A DNA stretch of 64,000 nt from Lasiodiplodia sp. COLG20 (GCA_009801085.1 VNWV01000019.1:186001-250000), one strand, 5' to 3'; numbered from the stretch's first letter, positions 11,100 to 22,519 are shown. Numbers and translations are program-made. The notes: a model not told the origin generated them from the sequence alone.

Positions 11100-11836
11100 C
11101 TGCAGGGACCTTCGCGGCCCGTGTTTGATGGGTACCGAGGTAATATCGTCTACATGTAACCGTCGCGTATCAGTTTACACACAGCAAATTCCATTCGCTT
11201 TAACTCTTCATGAGAAACGATACAGTTAGATTGCTTTGCACATTTTCTTTGTAGCAATTCTCAAGTGTTGCCTCTGTTGCCTGATTACTAACATAGCCTA
11301 AGGCTTTGAAGAACTACTCAATAGAGTTAGTTGGAGAATTAGCTAATTCAAGCTTCTCGCTTACAAGGAGTCCAACTTTAGTCAAACCGCAGTCGGCCAT
11401 AGCTCCAGCTATCTTTTTTAGTTAGTGCCATTTCGACGCAAGTCATCATTTTCAGCGTATTAGTAATGTACTTCTTCAAGATGTCACAACGTCCCCACCA
11501 CCACCGCGGATGCGCAAGAAAAGAAACAGACCGTCACAACCAGCCGCTCCACGCTCGACCCTGACTAATAAAACTTGTGTACTGTGTAGATGGTGATTCC
11601 CAACTCCATTGACTCAGCTCTACAAAATGACTAGTTACATAAGAACTTTCCCCCGTCCCTCCTCTCTTGCTTCGGGCGGATGGAGAAACTGATGGTGCGC
11701 ACTAAGCAGAGTATCTGTCCGTAACGAGGTTTCCTCCTTCAACGAGCAGCGCAATGCTAACGAACATGGAGATGAAACTACTCAGCCAAGCTTGTGAGAT
11801 ACACGACGACTACACCTTGAGAACTACGAGGACTCA
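11100..11836. other. Intergenic stretch, no gene seen
   Basis: About 740 bp, moderately AT-rich, between the convergent ends of the enoylreductase and the MAPEG-like gene. No supported coding frame, repeat or RNA gene was seen. Confidence 0.5.
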
Positions 11837-12238
11837 CTATAACGCGGTGCGAAGCAATCCGGATCGGCGCAGATATGCGTCCTTGTAGGCCCATCTCGCC
11901 ACGACCCAGATGATATGGTACACGTTCTGGCGGTGGGGTTCCACCCCGCCAACCCAAGCGGCCACCGCTCCGGCAATGAAAACAGGCACGCATTCTTGGA
12001 GGTTGGCCGACGCAGCGGCTGACCGCCGCATCATGCCGAGTCGCTTCGGGCTAACGTGGCCTTTTTCGTGTTCGGCACGGACGAGGACCTCCGTCGGGTC
12101 GTCATTGTACTTGACCACCGATCCGTAAAACTGGCGCGGCGTTCTGAAGACGTTGATGGCGTAGGTGAGGATTATGGACAGGACAGGAGTGGGAGGGAGC
12201 CCAAAAGGGCGCAGAGTGTCAAGAGCGCCTGTAGCCAT
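11837..12238 (-). CDS. MAPEG-like small integral membrane protein
   Basis: Single-exon protein of 133 residues with about four hydrophobic segments. The middle part, RRSAAASANLQECVPVF followed by an Ala/Gly-rich helix, then VYHIIWVVARWAYKDAYL, matches the pattern of the MAPEG family (membrane-associated proteins in eicosanoid and glutathione metabolism): a basic/Ala/Asn helix with N..E.PVF and a last helix with ARxxY. Known members are ER-membrane glutathione transferases/peroxidases or are uncharacterised. It lies inside the gene cluster next to an oxygenase, so a role in glutathione conjugation, peroxide reduction or as a membrane partner of tailoring enzymes is possible, but this is inference. 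Family call from motif only; an unrelated four-helix protein is the alternative. Confidence 0.65.
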   Translation of the reverse strand: MATGALDTLRPFGLPPTPVLSIILTYAINVFRTPRQFYGSVVKYNDDPTEVLVRAEHEKGHVSPKRLGMMRRSAAASANLQECVPVFIAGAVAAWVGGVEPHRQNVYHIIWVVARWAYKDAYLRRSGLLRTAL

Positions 12239-12689
12239 TGCGGACTGCGCTCAGCGTATCCGGCTAAGTTAGATGCCGACGGAAAGACGGACGGCTTGTA
12301 TGTATTTATGTCCGATGGCCGAGGTTAAGCACGTGGCGTACAAGCCCGTGCGGCCCGCCTCTGCCGGCACGGCCCGACCCTCTGGGGTCAATCATCGACA
12401 CCGGAGGCCGCCTCCGGTAGCAGATTCATGCAGGGATAGCACAGGCCACTCGGCATGCGCAGTAAAGTGTTGTTTCCATAGCATCCTATTGGCTGCGTCC
12501 CTTGACAAAGCCTGGTTTTGACCCTTGTCCGAGTCGAACACGCTTATCAAAGATACCCTTCAACAGATGGTATCGGAGTTTGTTTCATTCATCGAATAGG
12601 AGCTTCTCGGTAAACTCGCGCTAGCAAAAAAGGAACTAACAAGATAGTATTTCCACCACTCCAAGCGCTTCCGCCGCAGGGGCCTTGAT
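12239..12689. other. Intergenic stretch, no gene seen
   Basis: About 450 bp upstream of the MAPEG-like gene and downstream of the monooxygenase stop. It must hold the promoter of the MAPEG-like gene; no supported frame was seen. Confidence 0.5.
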
Positions 12690-14128
12690 TCATAGTTTGC
12701 TGCCGGCTCCACGCTCAACATCCGCTGCGCTAGTCACGTCAGGATCCAGGGCGTTGATGTAACCCGAAAAGGCCCTCTCCATCGGCAGCTTTGGGATCTT
12801 GCGCAACGCGACTTCTTCCAGCGGCCGCGTGACCATCGACTTGAGCTGCTGCTGTTTTGTGGAGTCCTCAAGAAGCCATTTTACCTTGGCCATGCGCCTG
12901 GCCTGCACGTCGGCAAAGATTCTCGAGCAGCCAAGACTGGTGATGGGTTCGCTGGCAAACTTCGCTTGGCGAAGCCCGTCCGCCAACGCAGCCGCCGTCT
13001 CGATGGCCGCGTTGGCTCCTTGTCCTGACGTTGGATCCAGCTGAACCGAGGCTTAGCGCGTTTCGCATGGGGCCCAGGGCAGCGGAACGTACCTTGTGCG
13101 CAGCGTCGCCAATCATCATGATTCGTCCGTCGTACCACCGGGGGAAAACGTGCTCCATGCATGCGCTCAAAGTCGATGTGATCCGAGACTGGTATAGCTC
13201 CCCAAACGTCACCGTTTCCGCGACGTCGTCGTTCCAGTATCTCTGCGCGATGGCAAGTTCATCCGACTTTGAGAAACGCACATCATCCGCATCCAGGTAG
13301 CGTCGCCGATCCAGCCGGTGCCAAAGGCACCATGACATCCGCCCGCGGGCCCCGCCGAGCATGAGGTAGGAGTGGTTGCGTTTGAAGACTATCGTGTTTG
13401 TTCCAGGCCCGAACTCGCTGCGTGACGGCGACATGCCGAAGAGACAGGCGAAATCGCACGACGACCGGCCTGGGATGCACTGTTAGCGGCGAGTCAGAGA
13501 GAAAGGCTGCGCTAACCATTACCTTCCAACCCCGAAGGTGCGCAGGGGTTCACATTCGGCGCGGAGCGGAACATTTGTCTCCTCACCCTGCTGTAAGTCC
13601 CATCTGCCCCGATGACAATGCTCCCGGAGTAAGTGGATCGCTCGGTGTTTACGGTGACTGTGCTCTCGCTCTGCTCTACCTGGATGACTTTCTCCCTCAG
13701 CCTCACTTTGCTTTTGTCTGTCAGATTGTCGTACAACGCTTGAAGGATGTGTCTGCGCTCTATCAGGTGAACAGGATATCCGAATCTATCATGAGCAGAC
13801 GAGTTAGCGCCGACGCGTGTCATACCTCCAGATGTCTCACTTGCCTTTCCGTGAAGAAATCCACCACCTTTTCGTAGATGCGTAACGGTGCGCCATCCAG
13901 GCCGCGGAGAATAGACTTGTCGAACGGCGCACCCGCCGATAGCCCCTCAATGCACCCAATGCGGTCAAAAACGCGCGCGCTGTTTGGACCTAACCCGATG
14001 ATGGCCCCTTCGTCTGGAGCTACTGCGCTGCGTGCTTCCAGGACGACGAAATCCGTTCCGTCCAGCTCCAGTAGGTTGGCCAAGGCCAGGCCAGAAATGC
14101 CGCCTCCAACAATGATGACCTTTGGCAT
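12690..14128 (-). CDS. Class A FAD-dependent monooxygenase (PaxM-like)
   Basis: The start at 14128 gives MPKVIIVGGGISGLALAN, the FAD dinucleotide-binding GxGxxG motif. The DG motif follows in VIGADGTYSRVRR, and the second FAD motif in MIGDAAHK, then PTSGQGANAAIE. This order defines class A flavoprotein hydroxylases/epoxidases; the N-terminus resembles the PaxM/Pyr5-type epoxidases of fungal terpenoid pathways. It probably inserts one oxygen atom (hydroxylation or epoxidation) into the cluster product using NAD(P)H. Three introns: the first (13786-13844, 59 bp) is GC-AG with donor GCAAGT and a GCTAAC branch site; only this junction keeps FFTER-FGYPVH in frame. The second (near 13475-13523) and third (near 13040-13093) are GT-AG. 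All key motifs are present and the gene looks functional. Confidence 0.9.
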
Positions 14129-14750
14129 TGTCGAAATCTTTGCAGACAATCAACCAATATCAAACGCAATGTTTTATAACAGCAACACGATTGTTAGATC
14201 ATTGGACCTAAGCTACCTGTGGCCACAGTGGGTCTAACCTCGAAACCAATCTGCTGCTTTCGTGCCCTCGGTTGCATGAAAGTCGACAGCCCAGTGATAA
14301 GACGAGTCTAGACCGGCACGGGAGAGGAATACGGAAGAAGTGTTGCACCCGTCAGAGAAGACAAAAAAAGCCGCAAGTGCTACGAGTGGGCTGTGTTGCT
14401 GATAATGCGTGCGGACTAAGCCCCGGATTGTGCTGATTCAAGCGGCGCCTGCGCTAACAATCTAATACACAGTACCTACTGTGGTCGAAAGTTTATCCTT
14501 TACTAGCGTGCTCCACTCTAACAAGGGTCAAACAAGACGGCCAATAGGATTACGTGAGTACCCTGGAAGCGAAGGGTTACATGATTCGCGCTAATAGAAG
14601 ATAACCCTTAGATAAGACATCTTGTGGACCTCAATACGACTGCTGGACCTCGCGAGCTCGGGTGCAGTTACTACAAATGGTTTCATCCCTGCAGTGTCAA
14701 ATTCAACCACTTTTGGAACCCAAGTAGAATTCCCATTCATTGCAATTTAG
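14129..14750. other. Intergenic stretch, promoter of the monooxygenase
   Basis: About 620 bp between the monooxygenase start and the stop of the upstream hydrolase gene. No supported coding frame; contains the promoter for the minus-strand monooxygenase. Confidence 0.5.
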
Positions 14751-16342
14751 TCACATAGTCCGGGCGTGCTGCAGCTTCCGGCGGACTGGATTGTACGCTA
14801 GTGGCTCATGCGAGCCCCAGGCTTGCGGTGTACTGCAGCGGGTAGTCTCGGCGTCTCCTCCGCCGCAGACAATCTCGTTCTCCATGCGCTCAAAAAATGC
14901 GACAATCTAGAAAGTGCTTGGTAAGCCCCGCTTTTTGCGTCTCCCATGAGGATATCGGGTTCATCTTACCGGCTTAACGAACCACCTTCCCCCGCCCAGC
15001 TCAAACCACCCGAGATGGCCGCCAGAGGACGTGGTGCAGAGGACCGTGTACGGGTTGAGGCGGAACTCGTCAAAGGGCAGAGCTTCGTGGTGGGAAATCT
15101 GCGAAAAAGGTGTTAGTCAGGTTTACTGCTGTCCGTGCTTGGAGCCTGCTGGCCTTACCGGGTCATCTTCTGCGTTCAGCGCAAACAAGGGAGTCCTCAC
15201 TGCGAGCAGGGCGTCAACAGATGACGCATCTCTGTAATATGCACCCTTCGTAGGATAGCCCCAAGTAGGCAGCTGTATCGCGCTGTTTGGGAGAGTCAGA
15301 TTGCAATCTGGAAAATAGCGGGAAGACTCAAGGCTTTACCAATCGAAGTCAAACAAGTAGCGAATCTTTTCTATGGCGTTCGCGGCTATTTTGTGATTTC
15401 TTAGAATAGCTTCCGCGTGTCTGTAGGGTCTGTGGGTTAGAAATGGTCGACTTGACTGCTGTATGCTGGTTTCCCTACCTCTGAACGAGTTCTTTCATGC
15501 TGGTGCCCATGAACTTGGAGTAGATATGCAGGCCCAGCCAGCTACGCTGGAGCGCGAGATGGACGACTTCGAGATTCCATGGATTCGCACAAACGGCGGC
15601 AGCCCTGAGGCAGCATTTCTCGCCCTCCTCGCCAAGATACTGTTTCTGCGTCATTATTCTGACAGCCCTCGTTCTGGGATCTGCGGATGCAACAACTTAC
15701 GTTTGTCAAGATGTTGGCCCCGAGAGAGAAGCCAATGGCGTACAGCGGCCTGTTGGGGAAGTTCTCGCGGAGGAACCTGACCGTCTGCCGCACATCCCAC
15801 GTCGAACGAGCGTTGTAGAGGATGCCACTGGTGACTTTCGTCATGGCACAGCCTCTGGAAATAACAATGCAAGCTTCCCAGCCGCGGGCAGCCAGCGGCG
15901 CCAGCACGTGTTTCACGTAGGGCTCGTACGAACCTCCACATAGCCCATGGAGGACTATCAGCATGGGCCTGTGGTCCTGAGATTTCAACACTTCGTCGTC
16001 GCGGTAGTAGGCGGTTAGAGGTGGTAGCGACGGGTCCTCGTCGAAGTCGTCGTCTTCCCCACGGTCCACAAAGTCGACCGCGAATGCACCCGGGTAGAGT
16101 TCATTGTCCGATTCGAAAAGCTTGCGTTTATAACGGATGCCAATCTCTGGTTCCTTTCTCAACGTCCAGGCGGTATGCAGGTGTCCGCTGAAGAGGAATG
16201 GGATGGTAAGGTAAGGCGGGGTAAGGCTTTTGCAGAAGTCAACGAGCGAGATTGAAGTTTTCCCGTGGCCTTTCAGTAGCACCGGGTGCTCCGAGTGGTA
16301 AAAGGACGTGCGCGCAGTCAGGAGGCTTGCTATGAACTCCAT
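14751..16342 (-). CDS. Alpha/beta hydrolase, YheT/EEB1-EHT1 type acyltransferase or esterase
   Basis: The start at 16342 (MEFIASLLTARTSF) is the first ATG that fits the family. The features are LIVLHGLCGGSYEPYVKHV, the oxyanion region; RGC and YNARSTWDVRQTVRFL; the nucleophile elbow GFSLGANIL (Ser in GFSLG); DDPIS with the acidic residue; and SGGHLGWFE with the catalytic His. This is the signature of the YheT/EEB1/EHT1 family, whose yeast members make and hydrolyse medium-chain acyl esters. Five introns restore one frame from 16342 to the TGA at 14751. In this cluster it could acylate a hydroxyl, release or edit an acyl chain, or hydrolyse an ester. It is not the alpha/beta hydrolase family found in cytochalasin or fusarin clusters as far as I can judge. 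Role is inferred from position. Confidence 0.85.
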
Positions 16343-16913
16343 CTTTGCGATGATGGTTGTTGGGGAAAGTAGAAGATTGAGCAACGGTCGTCGCAGCCAA
16401 TGACAAGATTCGACTTTTTCCTCAGAGCCCTTGACTTCGCCGTTAAATCGATTATCCAGCTCGGGTGTGATAAACTCCGATTCTGGCGGCCGAGATGTGT
16501 GATTGAGCCCGAATAACCGCTGAGAAGAGACTGTGGCAGGTCCCTTGCCATGTCTCGGTTCTAGACCAGCAAGATCTGAATGCGGATCTGACGCGTTGAC
16601 TCCGGAACTCCATTCGTATTGGACACGGTCGTTCCGACACATTGGGCTTCAACTGATGCATTGAGACGCTCCGCTTGCTTCCGTTACGTGATGAGCGAAG
16701 CGAGCTTCGCTACAGTTCATCTACAGAAAATCCATTTCAACAAAAGATTTCAGATTTAGCTACTTTCTCTCTAGTCATATAATTGGCGATAATATCAAAT
16801 GTCTCTCGATACCAAGCACAATGACCGGGGAAGAATGAACGGGTGATCCCAACACATCCTTCAAATTGACGATATGCCTTGGGGCACCGAATTCGCATTT
16901 CTTCACCCTTGGC
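16343..16913. other. Intergenic stretch, promoter of the hydrolase
   Basis: About 570 bp upstream of the hydrolase and downstream of the desaturase stop. The minus frame runs open about 100 codons upstream of the chosen hydrolase start, but this extension has no conserved character and the alternative start is not an aligned family start. Confidence 0.5.
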
Positions 16914-18271
16914 TCACGGCTTTGACAGAACCCACTCGACCACGCCCGAGCTGTTAGAGTCGGCCACTGAGTCGCACACACGATAAGTATCGTAAAGAGA
17001 CCCAAGGAAAGACTGTTGCTTCTCTTGGCGATAAAGCGGTCCCAGCAATGGTATGATGGCTCGAGTTGCCTCCTCAGCTCGGTAGAAGGGAATTTTGGGG
17101 AAGAGGTGATGCACAACATGGTAGTCGATAATCTCGTGGAAGAAGTGCCGGCCAATGAATCCGAAGTTGCGGTCAATGGTGCAGAGAGCGCCTTCTGTGA
17201 ACGACCATGCTGTCTCGGAAAAGTGGGGAACGAATGGATGGGTATGGTGTAGATAGGTAATAGCGACTGATAGGCATGGAGGTTAGCCAATATTCCGAGT
17301 CAGTGCGTCAGGAGGTCGTATTTTTACCAAGCCAGTGGTGCACCCAGAGGTACGGTACGCCGTACAGTAGTGCGACGCGCCAAAACCCCATGGCCGTCCC
17401 CAGCCCCCATAGCAAGCACGCCATGGCGACTAACCCCAGATCCGATAGTATGATCAGGCCTTCTTGAGAAGGAGTGAAAAGTGCGCTTTTGGGATCAAAG
17501 TGGCTTGCGTTCCACAACAGCCGGCGACGGTTACCGTTCTTTGGAAGGCTGCTTTTCCCTGCCGAGACGTTGAACAGGAGGTAAAGTTGCCAGCCAATCA
17601 GTTGGTGCCCCAGGAGATGCAGTAGAGTGTATGCAGGCGTGTCCTCGGCGAGTTCGAGCAAGCGGGTAAATCTAGAGGTCAGCTTTTTCTCACTGCCCTC
17701 TTGGTGCAGCGGGGGCACAAAAACGACATCTTTCTCCATGTGCCCGGTGTACCGATGGTGCCTTGCATGCGTGATTTTCCAGGAGAAGTACGGCACCATG
17801 AGGCAGGAGTGCACCAGCCACCCAATCACGTCGTTGACGATTGTGTTTGACGAGAAGGCGGAGTGCCCGCATTCATGCCCGATGATCCACAGGCCCGTGC
17901 CCACGAAACCCTGCAAGACTCCGTAGATGATCCAAGCAGCCACCCGAACCGCTCGGATCGGGATGAGGTCTATCCTAAGCGCCAGATAGATGAGGAGTGC
18001 CGCGTAAATCATGTCGCGCAGGAGATAAGCAAAGGAGGTAAGAGCTGAACGGTCGAAGCATGCCCGCGGAATTGCTTCTCTGAGAGTGTTTAGACTTGGG
18101 GCGCTTATCTGGACGGGCTGTACGGATGGCACGTAAGTATTCATCGCAAGAGTAGTGGGCACGAGAGGGGGTTACTTTGTCACCAGTCTCTGGTATTTCC
18201 TGTGGAGTATTCCCGCCATCACCCTCCTCCTTCTCCATGATAGGAAGTAGCTCCTGCTTGGTTGATGACAT
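16914..18271 (-). CDS. Fad2-like (delta-12 type) fatty acid desaturase
   Basis: Integral membrane di-iron desaturase with all three histidine boxes: HECGHSAF, HARHHRYTGHMEKD and HVVHHLFPKIPFYRAEEAT. The spacing and flanks match the oleate delta-12 desaturase family, which acts on acyl lipids in the ER; acetylenases and hydroxylases also belong to it. Two GT-AG introns: about 18118-18173 (56 bp), and one near 17277-17332 joining HHWL to VAITYLHHTHPF. The encoded protein is about 400 residues. A housekeeping delta-12 enzyme is normally elsewhere in the genome, so this copy inside a PKS-NRPS cluster may serve the pathway (extra unsaturation of the polyketide or of an acyl group) or be a passenger. 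The N-terminus is Glu-rich and short. All metal ligands are present. Confidence 0.9.
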
Positions 18272-19048
18272 GTCGGTGTACTGGATGGTACTCTGTTGTC
18301 GAAGATGGTGGTGTATTCTGAAGTATTGAAAATTGAATAGATACACCCCATTTATAGATACCATCCACAACCGGAATCAGACATGCAAGGAGTTTCCTAT
18401 CTTCATGCAATCCTCAGGACTAAATCCGAAGTGCTCCGGTATCCCGTATGTCCGCGTTGTCGTATGTCCAGTCCATACCTCCGCACTGTAGACCGAGTCA
18501 CCGCCACTTTAGTTCCATAACTTTCAAAGCGCGGGGTGCTCGGTTCAATCTAAGTTTCTGATCACCATGACTCATCGGCGTGCCACGTTGTGTGGTGGAG
18601 ATAGATATCGAAGCTCTGGGCATCCGGCGGATCCGCTCCATGGCATGAGTCGGCCAGCAAGCACGACGTCGGTGGTGTGGGCCCTCGTTATACATTATAT
18701 TCGAGCTAAACGAGAAAAAGGAAGGAGAACCGATATCAGTGTCTCAGTATGGCCTTGGGCAGCTTGCAACACTCCGAATCTTCAGGATTGACTCATGAGA
18801 AAGAGGAGTCCGATCAAACGAGGAAGGAGGGGAATGTCTCAGTCAGATACCACGGGGAGTGGGGTCAGTGATGCATCGGAATACGGCCTCAGACACAGTC
18901 TTGCCGAAGGAGATACACATTCACATGTGAAGGACGGGCTTGTTGTGTGTATATAACGGGCGCGGCTGGTTGAAATATTTGCTGTTGTCAGACAGAGTTT
19001 ATTTCTCTAGAAGAAAAATACACCCCTTTGCTGTCAAGCTCATTCGTC
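18272..19048. promoter_or_regulatory. Divergent promoter region of the desaturase and the P450
   Basis: 777 bp between two divergent starts. A TATA element (TATAAAT on the minus strand, about 18350-18356) lies about 80 bp before the desaturase ATG; another (TATATAA, about 18950-18956) lies about 95 bp before the P450 ATG. No gene inside. Confidence 0.65.
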
Positions 19049-20959
19049 ATGGCTGCTTCTACCATCAGCATGGAGGACACGACCTCTGTGGCTTCAAGCT
19101 TGCACGATGCATGGAAGAGATCCATTGGTTCGTCACATCCAGTGGGAGCTGTGGTTGGGCTTATTCTGTCGTTGTTGCTGGTCAACTATCTGGTGGGCAT
19201 ATGGAAGGCTCTGAGATCCCCTCTTTCGAAAATACCCGGTCCTTGGTACGCTCCCTTCACCACGATGCATCTTCGCTACGGCTTTGCTACAGGGAAAATC
19301 TGGAAGGTTGCCGAGAACGCACACAAAAAATACGGCAGCATTGTCCGCCTCGGCCCAAGGCAAATCTGGATTGCGGACAAGACGGCGATGCAGCAGATTC
19401 TCTCTACGATCGACTTGCCAAAGGTCACGATGTACGCCGAGATCTCCCGAGACCGCTTTGCGCCAGGTCTGTTTGGCGAGATGTAAGACACCACAAGCAC
19501 ATTTCGTTGGCATAGACTGATGCTCGACAGCCGCCCGGAACCGCACAAGCGCCTCAAGCGCTTTCTCTCTCCAGCCTTCACCGTCTCGTACGTTGACAAG
19601 CTGGAAAGATATTTCGCAAAGAGCATCAGTGACTTGATCGCGAAATATGAATACGTTCTCGGCGATAAAGGGGACGGTGCCGGCATCGACCTGATGGATG
19701 ATCTGCATAACGTTGCTTTGGACATGTAAGCGATCAAAAAGTGCTCGCGTTTGCTGATACGCTGACACGATTGCCGTAACAGCATGGGAGAGAGCTCATT
19801 TGGGCGTGGATTTGGGCAGACTAACCCCCAGAAAGGAGTCGAGGAGGGCGCCGACGAAAAAGCATGGAAGATGATTCCGCATGCTATTTTCCATGGGATG
19901 ACCAAGAGATACCAGGTGAGCCCTTGTGTAAGCAAACAGATGATGGTTGTCCTAACGCGCTGGGCTAGAATGTCTACGTCAAGAGGTTTCTCCGCAGCTT
20001 TGGGATTGACCTGAAGTTCGACTGGCCAGCCGAAATGGTCAAGGTAGGAATTCGAGGCTTCGCTCGTGAGAGCTGCGTTAACCTTGGCAGGCTATTGATG
20101 TCGTTGTTGAGAACCGCTCCTCGAAGCCGGAGGCTGGAAGGTCTGATGTCCTGCAGCATTTCATCGAAGAGGGCGCACGGCCAGATACCGGCGTCCGCAT
20201 GAATACGAGAGATATCGTCGATCAGATGTCTGAGCTCCTGCTTGCGGGGTCCGAAACAACGTCCGGTACGATTGCGTGCCTATTTCTTGAGCTCGTCCAA
20301 AATCCAGACGTCAAGGAGAAGCTTCTCCGCAGCCTCCCTGTTTTAGGACCCGAGGACCCAGTCGTCGACGGAAAAACGGTGCGTCTTGACCCGCAGTACG
20401 AGTACCTCAATGCGTGCATCAAGGAGAACCTCCGGCTGCACCCGATCGCATCGGAGATGGGCCGTCGGACCGGAAAGGAGTGGGTAAACCTCATGGGCTA
20501 CAGTCTTCCTCCGGGCACTGTCGTGTCAGCGTCGTACCGCGATCTGCATCGTAACCCGCAGTTTTGGCCGGAGCCAGAGCGGTTCTGGCCCGAGCGCTGG
20601 CTGGACGAAGATCGCCGTGAGGGGGCACCGGCACCCGAGTAAGTTGATCTTCGCCGACTTTCGCCGTGCGAGTGTGCTGACTAGAGGGGCAGTATGGCGG
20701 CTTACTATCCGTTCTCGGCGGGCAAGCACTCCTGCATCGGAATCAAGTATGTCTCCCCGGATGCAAATGCCAACGTCGAAATTGTGCTAATGCAGTGAAC
20801 AGCTTCGCGTGGGCGGAGATGCGCATGGTCGCCGCCAACATGTTTTCTCGGTATGATTTCCAGGAGGTCCCGAACCAGACGATTGATTACCGTCAATACA
20901 TTACCATGCAGTTCAAGGATGGTTCGTGGAAGGTTCACCTCAAGCGGAGGCAGGCTTAG
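19049..20959 (+). CDS. Cytochrome P450 monooxygenase
   Basis: Membrane-anchored P450: N-terminal hydrophobic helix (AVVGLILSLLLVNYLVG), proline hinge KIPGPWYAPF, I-helix LLAGSETTSGT, K-helix KENLRLHP (ExxR), PERF/PERW region (FWPERW) and heme loop FSAGKHSCIG with the axial Cys. Six GT-AG introns interrupt it; the first two split an ATG-looking codon so that the spliced codon is Ile. The start at 19049 has a good context (GTCATGGCT). Microsomal P450s hydroxylate, epoxidise or rearrange the backbone in PKS-NRPS pathways; which of these happens here cannot be read from sequence. It lies between the desaturase and the OYE gene, in the same orientation as the latter. Confidence 0.93.
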
Positions 20960-21036
20960 ATTAGGGTCCGTGTGCGTAGAGCCGGGTAGATAGTGTCCAT
21001 CAAGCGGGGCGCGGGGCGGCGCCTCGTATCTGCGAA

Positions 21037-21044
21037 TATAAAAG
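21037..21044 (+). promoter_or_regulatory. TATA box of the OYE reductase gene
   Basis: TATAAAAG about 56 bp before the ATG at 21100, in the 140-bp gap after the P450 stop. Confidence 0.6.
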
Positions 21045-21099
21045 GCCATCTAGCCGCCGCTCTCACTCAGAGTTATCATCTTTCTTGCCAACCTGCATC

Positions 21100-22519
21100 A
21101 TGTCCAACCCCGCCCAACAACTCGGCCAGCCCCTTTCATTTCCCATCTCCGGCAGGACTGCCCCCAACCGGTTCCTCAAAGGAGCCATGTCGGAACGTCT
21201 TGCCTCCTGGGATCCGCATCCCCTCAGCCGCGGGGTGCCTTCGCGGGAGCTGGCGGAGCTTTACGAGGTCTGGGGACGTGGCCAGATTGGCGTCCTCGTG
21301 ACTGGAAACATCATGGTCGACCCCGCGCACCCGGAGGCCGTGGGCAACGCGGCTATCCCTTTTGGTGCGTCGGAATCATCCCGCCGGTTCGAAGCGTTCA
21401 GGGACATGGCACGCGCAGGAAAAAAGCACGGAAGCCTGATGATTGCCCAACTATCTCATCCGGGCCGTCAGTGCGACGTGCGGATCCAGCCTGACCCAGT
21501 GTCTGCCTCGGACGTCCAGCTCCAGGTTTGTTGCAGTCTCGCAAGCAATCCCTTAGCACACAGACACTGACCAGTAGGCACAGGGGACAGTGATGGGGAT
21601 GCGCTTCGGCAAGCCATACGCTGCAGGCCGCGAAGAAATTTCGAGGATCGTCCGACAGTTCCAATTCGCGGCCACGTACCTCGAGCAGGCTGGATTCGAT
21701 GGCGTCGAGGTGCATGCGGCCCACGGCTACCTCGTCGCGCAGTTCCTATCCCCGACGACCAACAAGCGCAGCGACGAGTACGGCGGCGGCAGCCTCGAGG
21801 GCCGCGCGCGGCTGCTCGTCGAGATCGTGCGCGCCATCCGCGCCGGCACGTCGCCCGGCTTCGTCGTCGGCGTCAAGCTCAACAGCGTCGAGTTCCAGCA
21901 GGACGGGCTGCGGCCCGAGGAGGCGCGCGAGCTGTGCGCCGTGCTGGACGGCATGGGCGTCGACTTCGTTGAGTTGTCCGGCGGCACCTACGAGCAGCTC
22001 GCCTTCAAACACGAGAGGTACGCAATTGCATTCACTTCTTCAAGGCAACAACAGCGTACTAAAACGTTAATACCACTGCGTAGGGAATCCTCGAGGAAGC
22101 GTGAGGCCTTCTTCATCGAATTTGCCGCGCTGATTGCGCCGGAGTTGCGGAGGGCCAGGACGTACCTCACTGGTGGCTTCCAGACGGCTGCGGGTATGGC
22201 GGATGCGCTGGCGACGGTCGATGGCGTGGGGCTTGGCCGCCCGTTGTGCCATGAGCCCTTCCTCTGCCGCGATATCTTGGCTGGGTCGACGGTGGGGGTG
22301 GCGAGGAGCCTCGTTGATGGGAATAATGTGGCGTTGAGCAACGCTGCTGCCCTGATGCAGATGTGGAGACTCGCGCTGGGCAAGGAGCCGTGGGATACCT
22401 CTGGCCCGGAAGGTATGAATGCTATGCTCCAGCTTCTTGGGCGCTACCGGAAAGAGTTTGAGCGGGCAGATTTTAATACTCCTAGCGACTTTCGAAGAAC
22501 AGTTCTTGCTGTGCTGTAG
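21100..22519 (+). CDS. Old yellow enzyme-type FMN oxidoreductase
   Basis: TIM-barrel NADH:flavin oxidoreductase of the OYE/YqjM-like fungal branch. Visible features: NRFLKGAMSE near the N-terminus, QLSHPGRQ, the substrate-binding pair and barrel strand in VEVHAAHGYLVAQFLSP followed by NKRSDEYGGG, VGVKLNS, and the FMN phosphate region LTGGFQTAAGM..DGVGLGRP. Such enzymes reduce activated C=C bonds or, in some PKS-NRPS pathways (for example ilicicolin H), act as epimerases. Two GT-AG introns at about 21526-21596 and 22019-22083 keep the frame. Its position directly after the P450 and in the same direction suggests it belongs to the metabolite cluster; it is probably the right-hand border, since the next gene is unrelated. 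Confidence 0.9.

Noticed and set aside
19028..19048. Upstream extension of the P450 start
   Set aside because: The extension would begin with TTG; the ATG at 19049 has a better context and directly precedes the expected N-terminal helix.
1..22519. Assignment to a named pathway (cytochalasin, ilicicolin, tenellin, fusarin)
   Set aside because: Core enzymes are shared by all of these, but the ring-expansion, Diels-Alderase or methyltransferase partners that define them were not seen, so naming a product would be guesswork.
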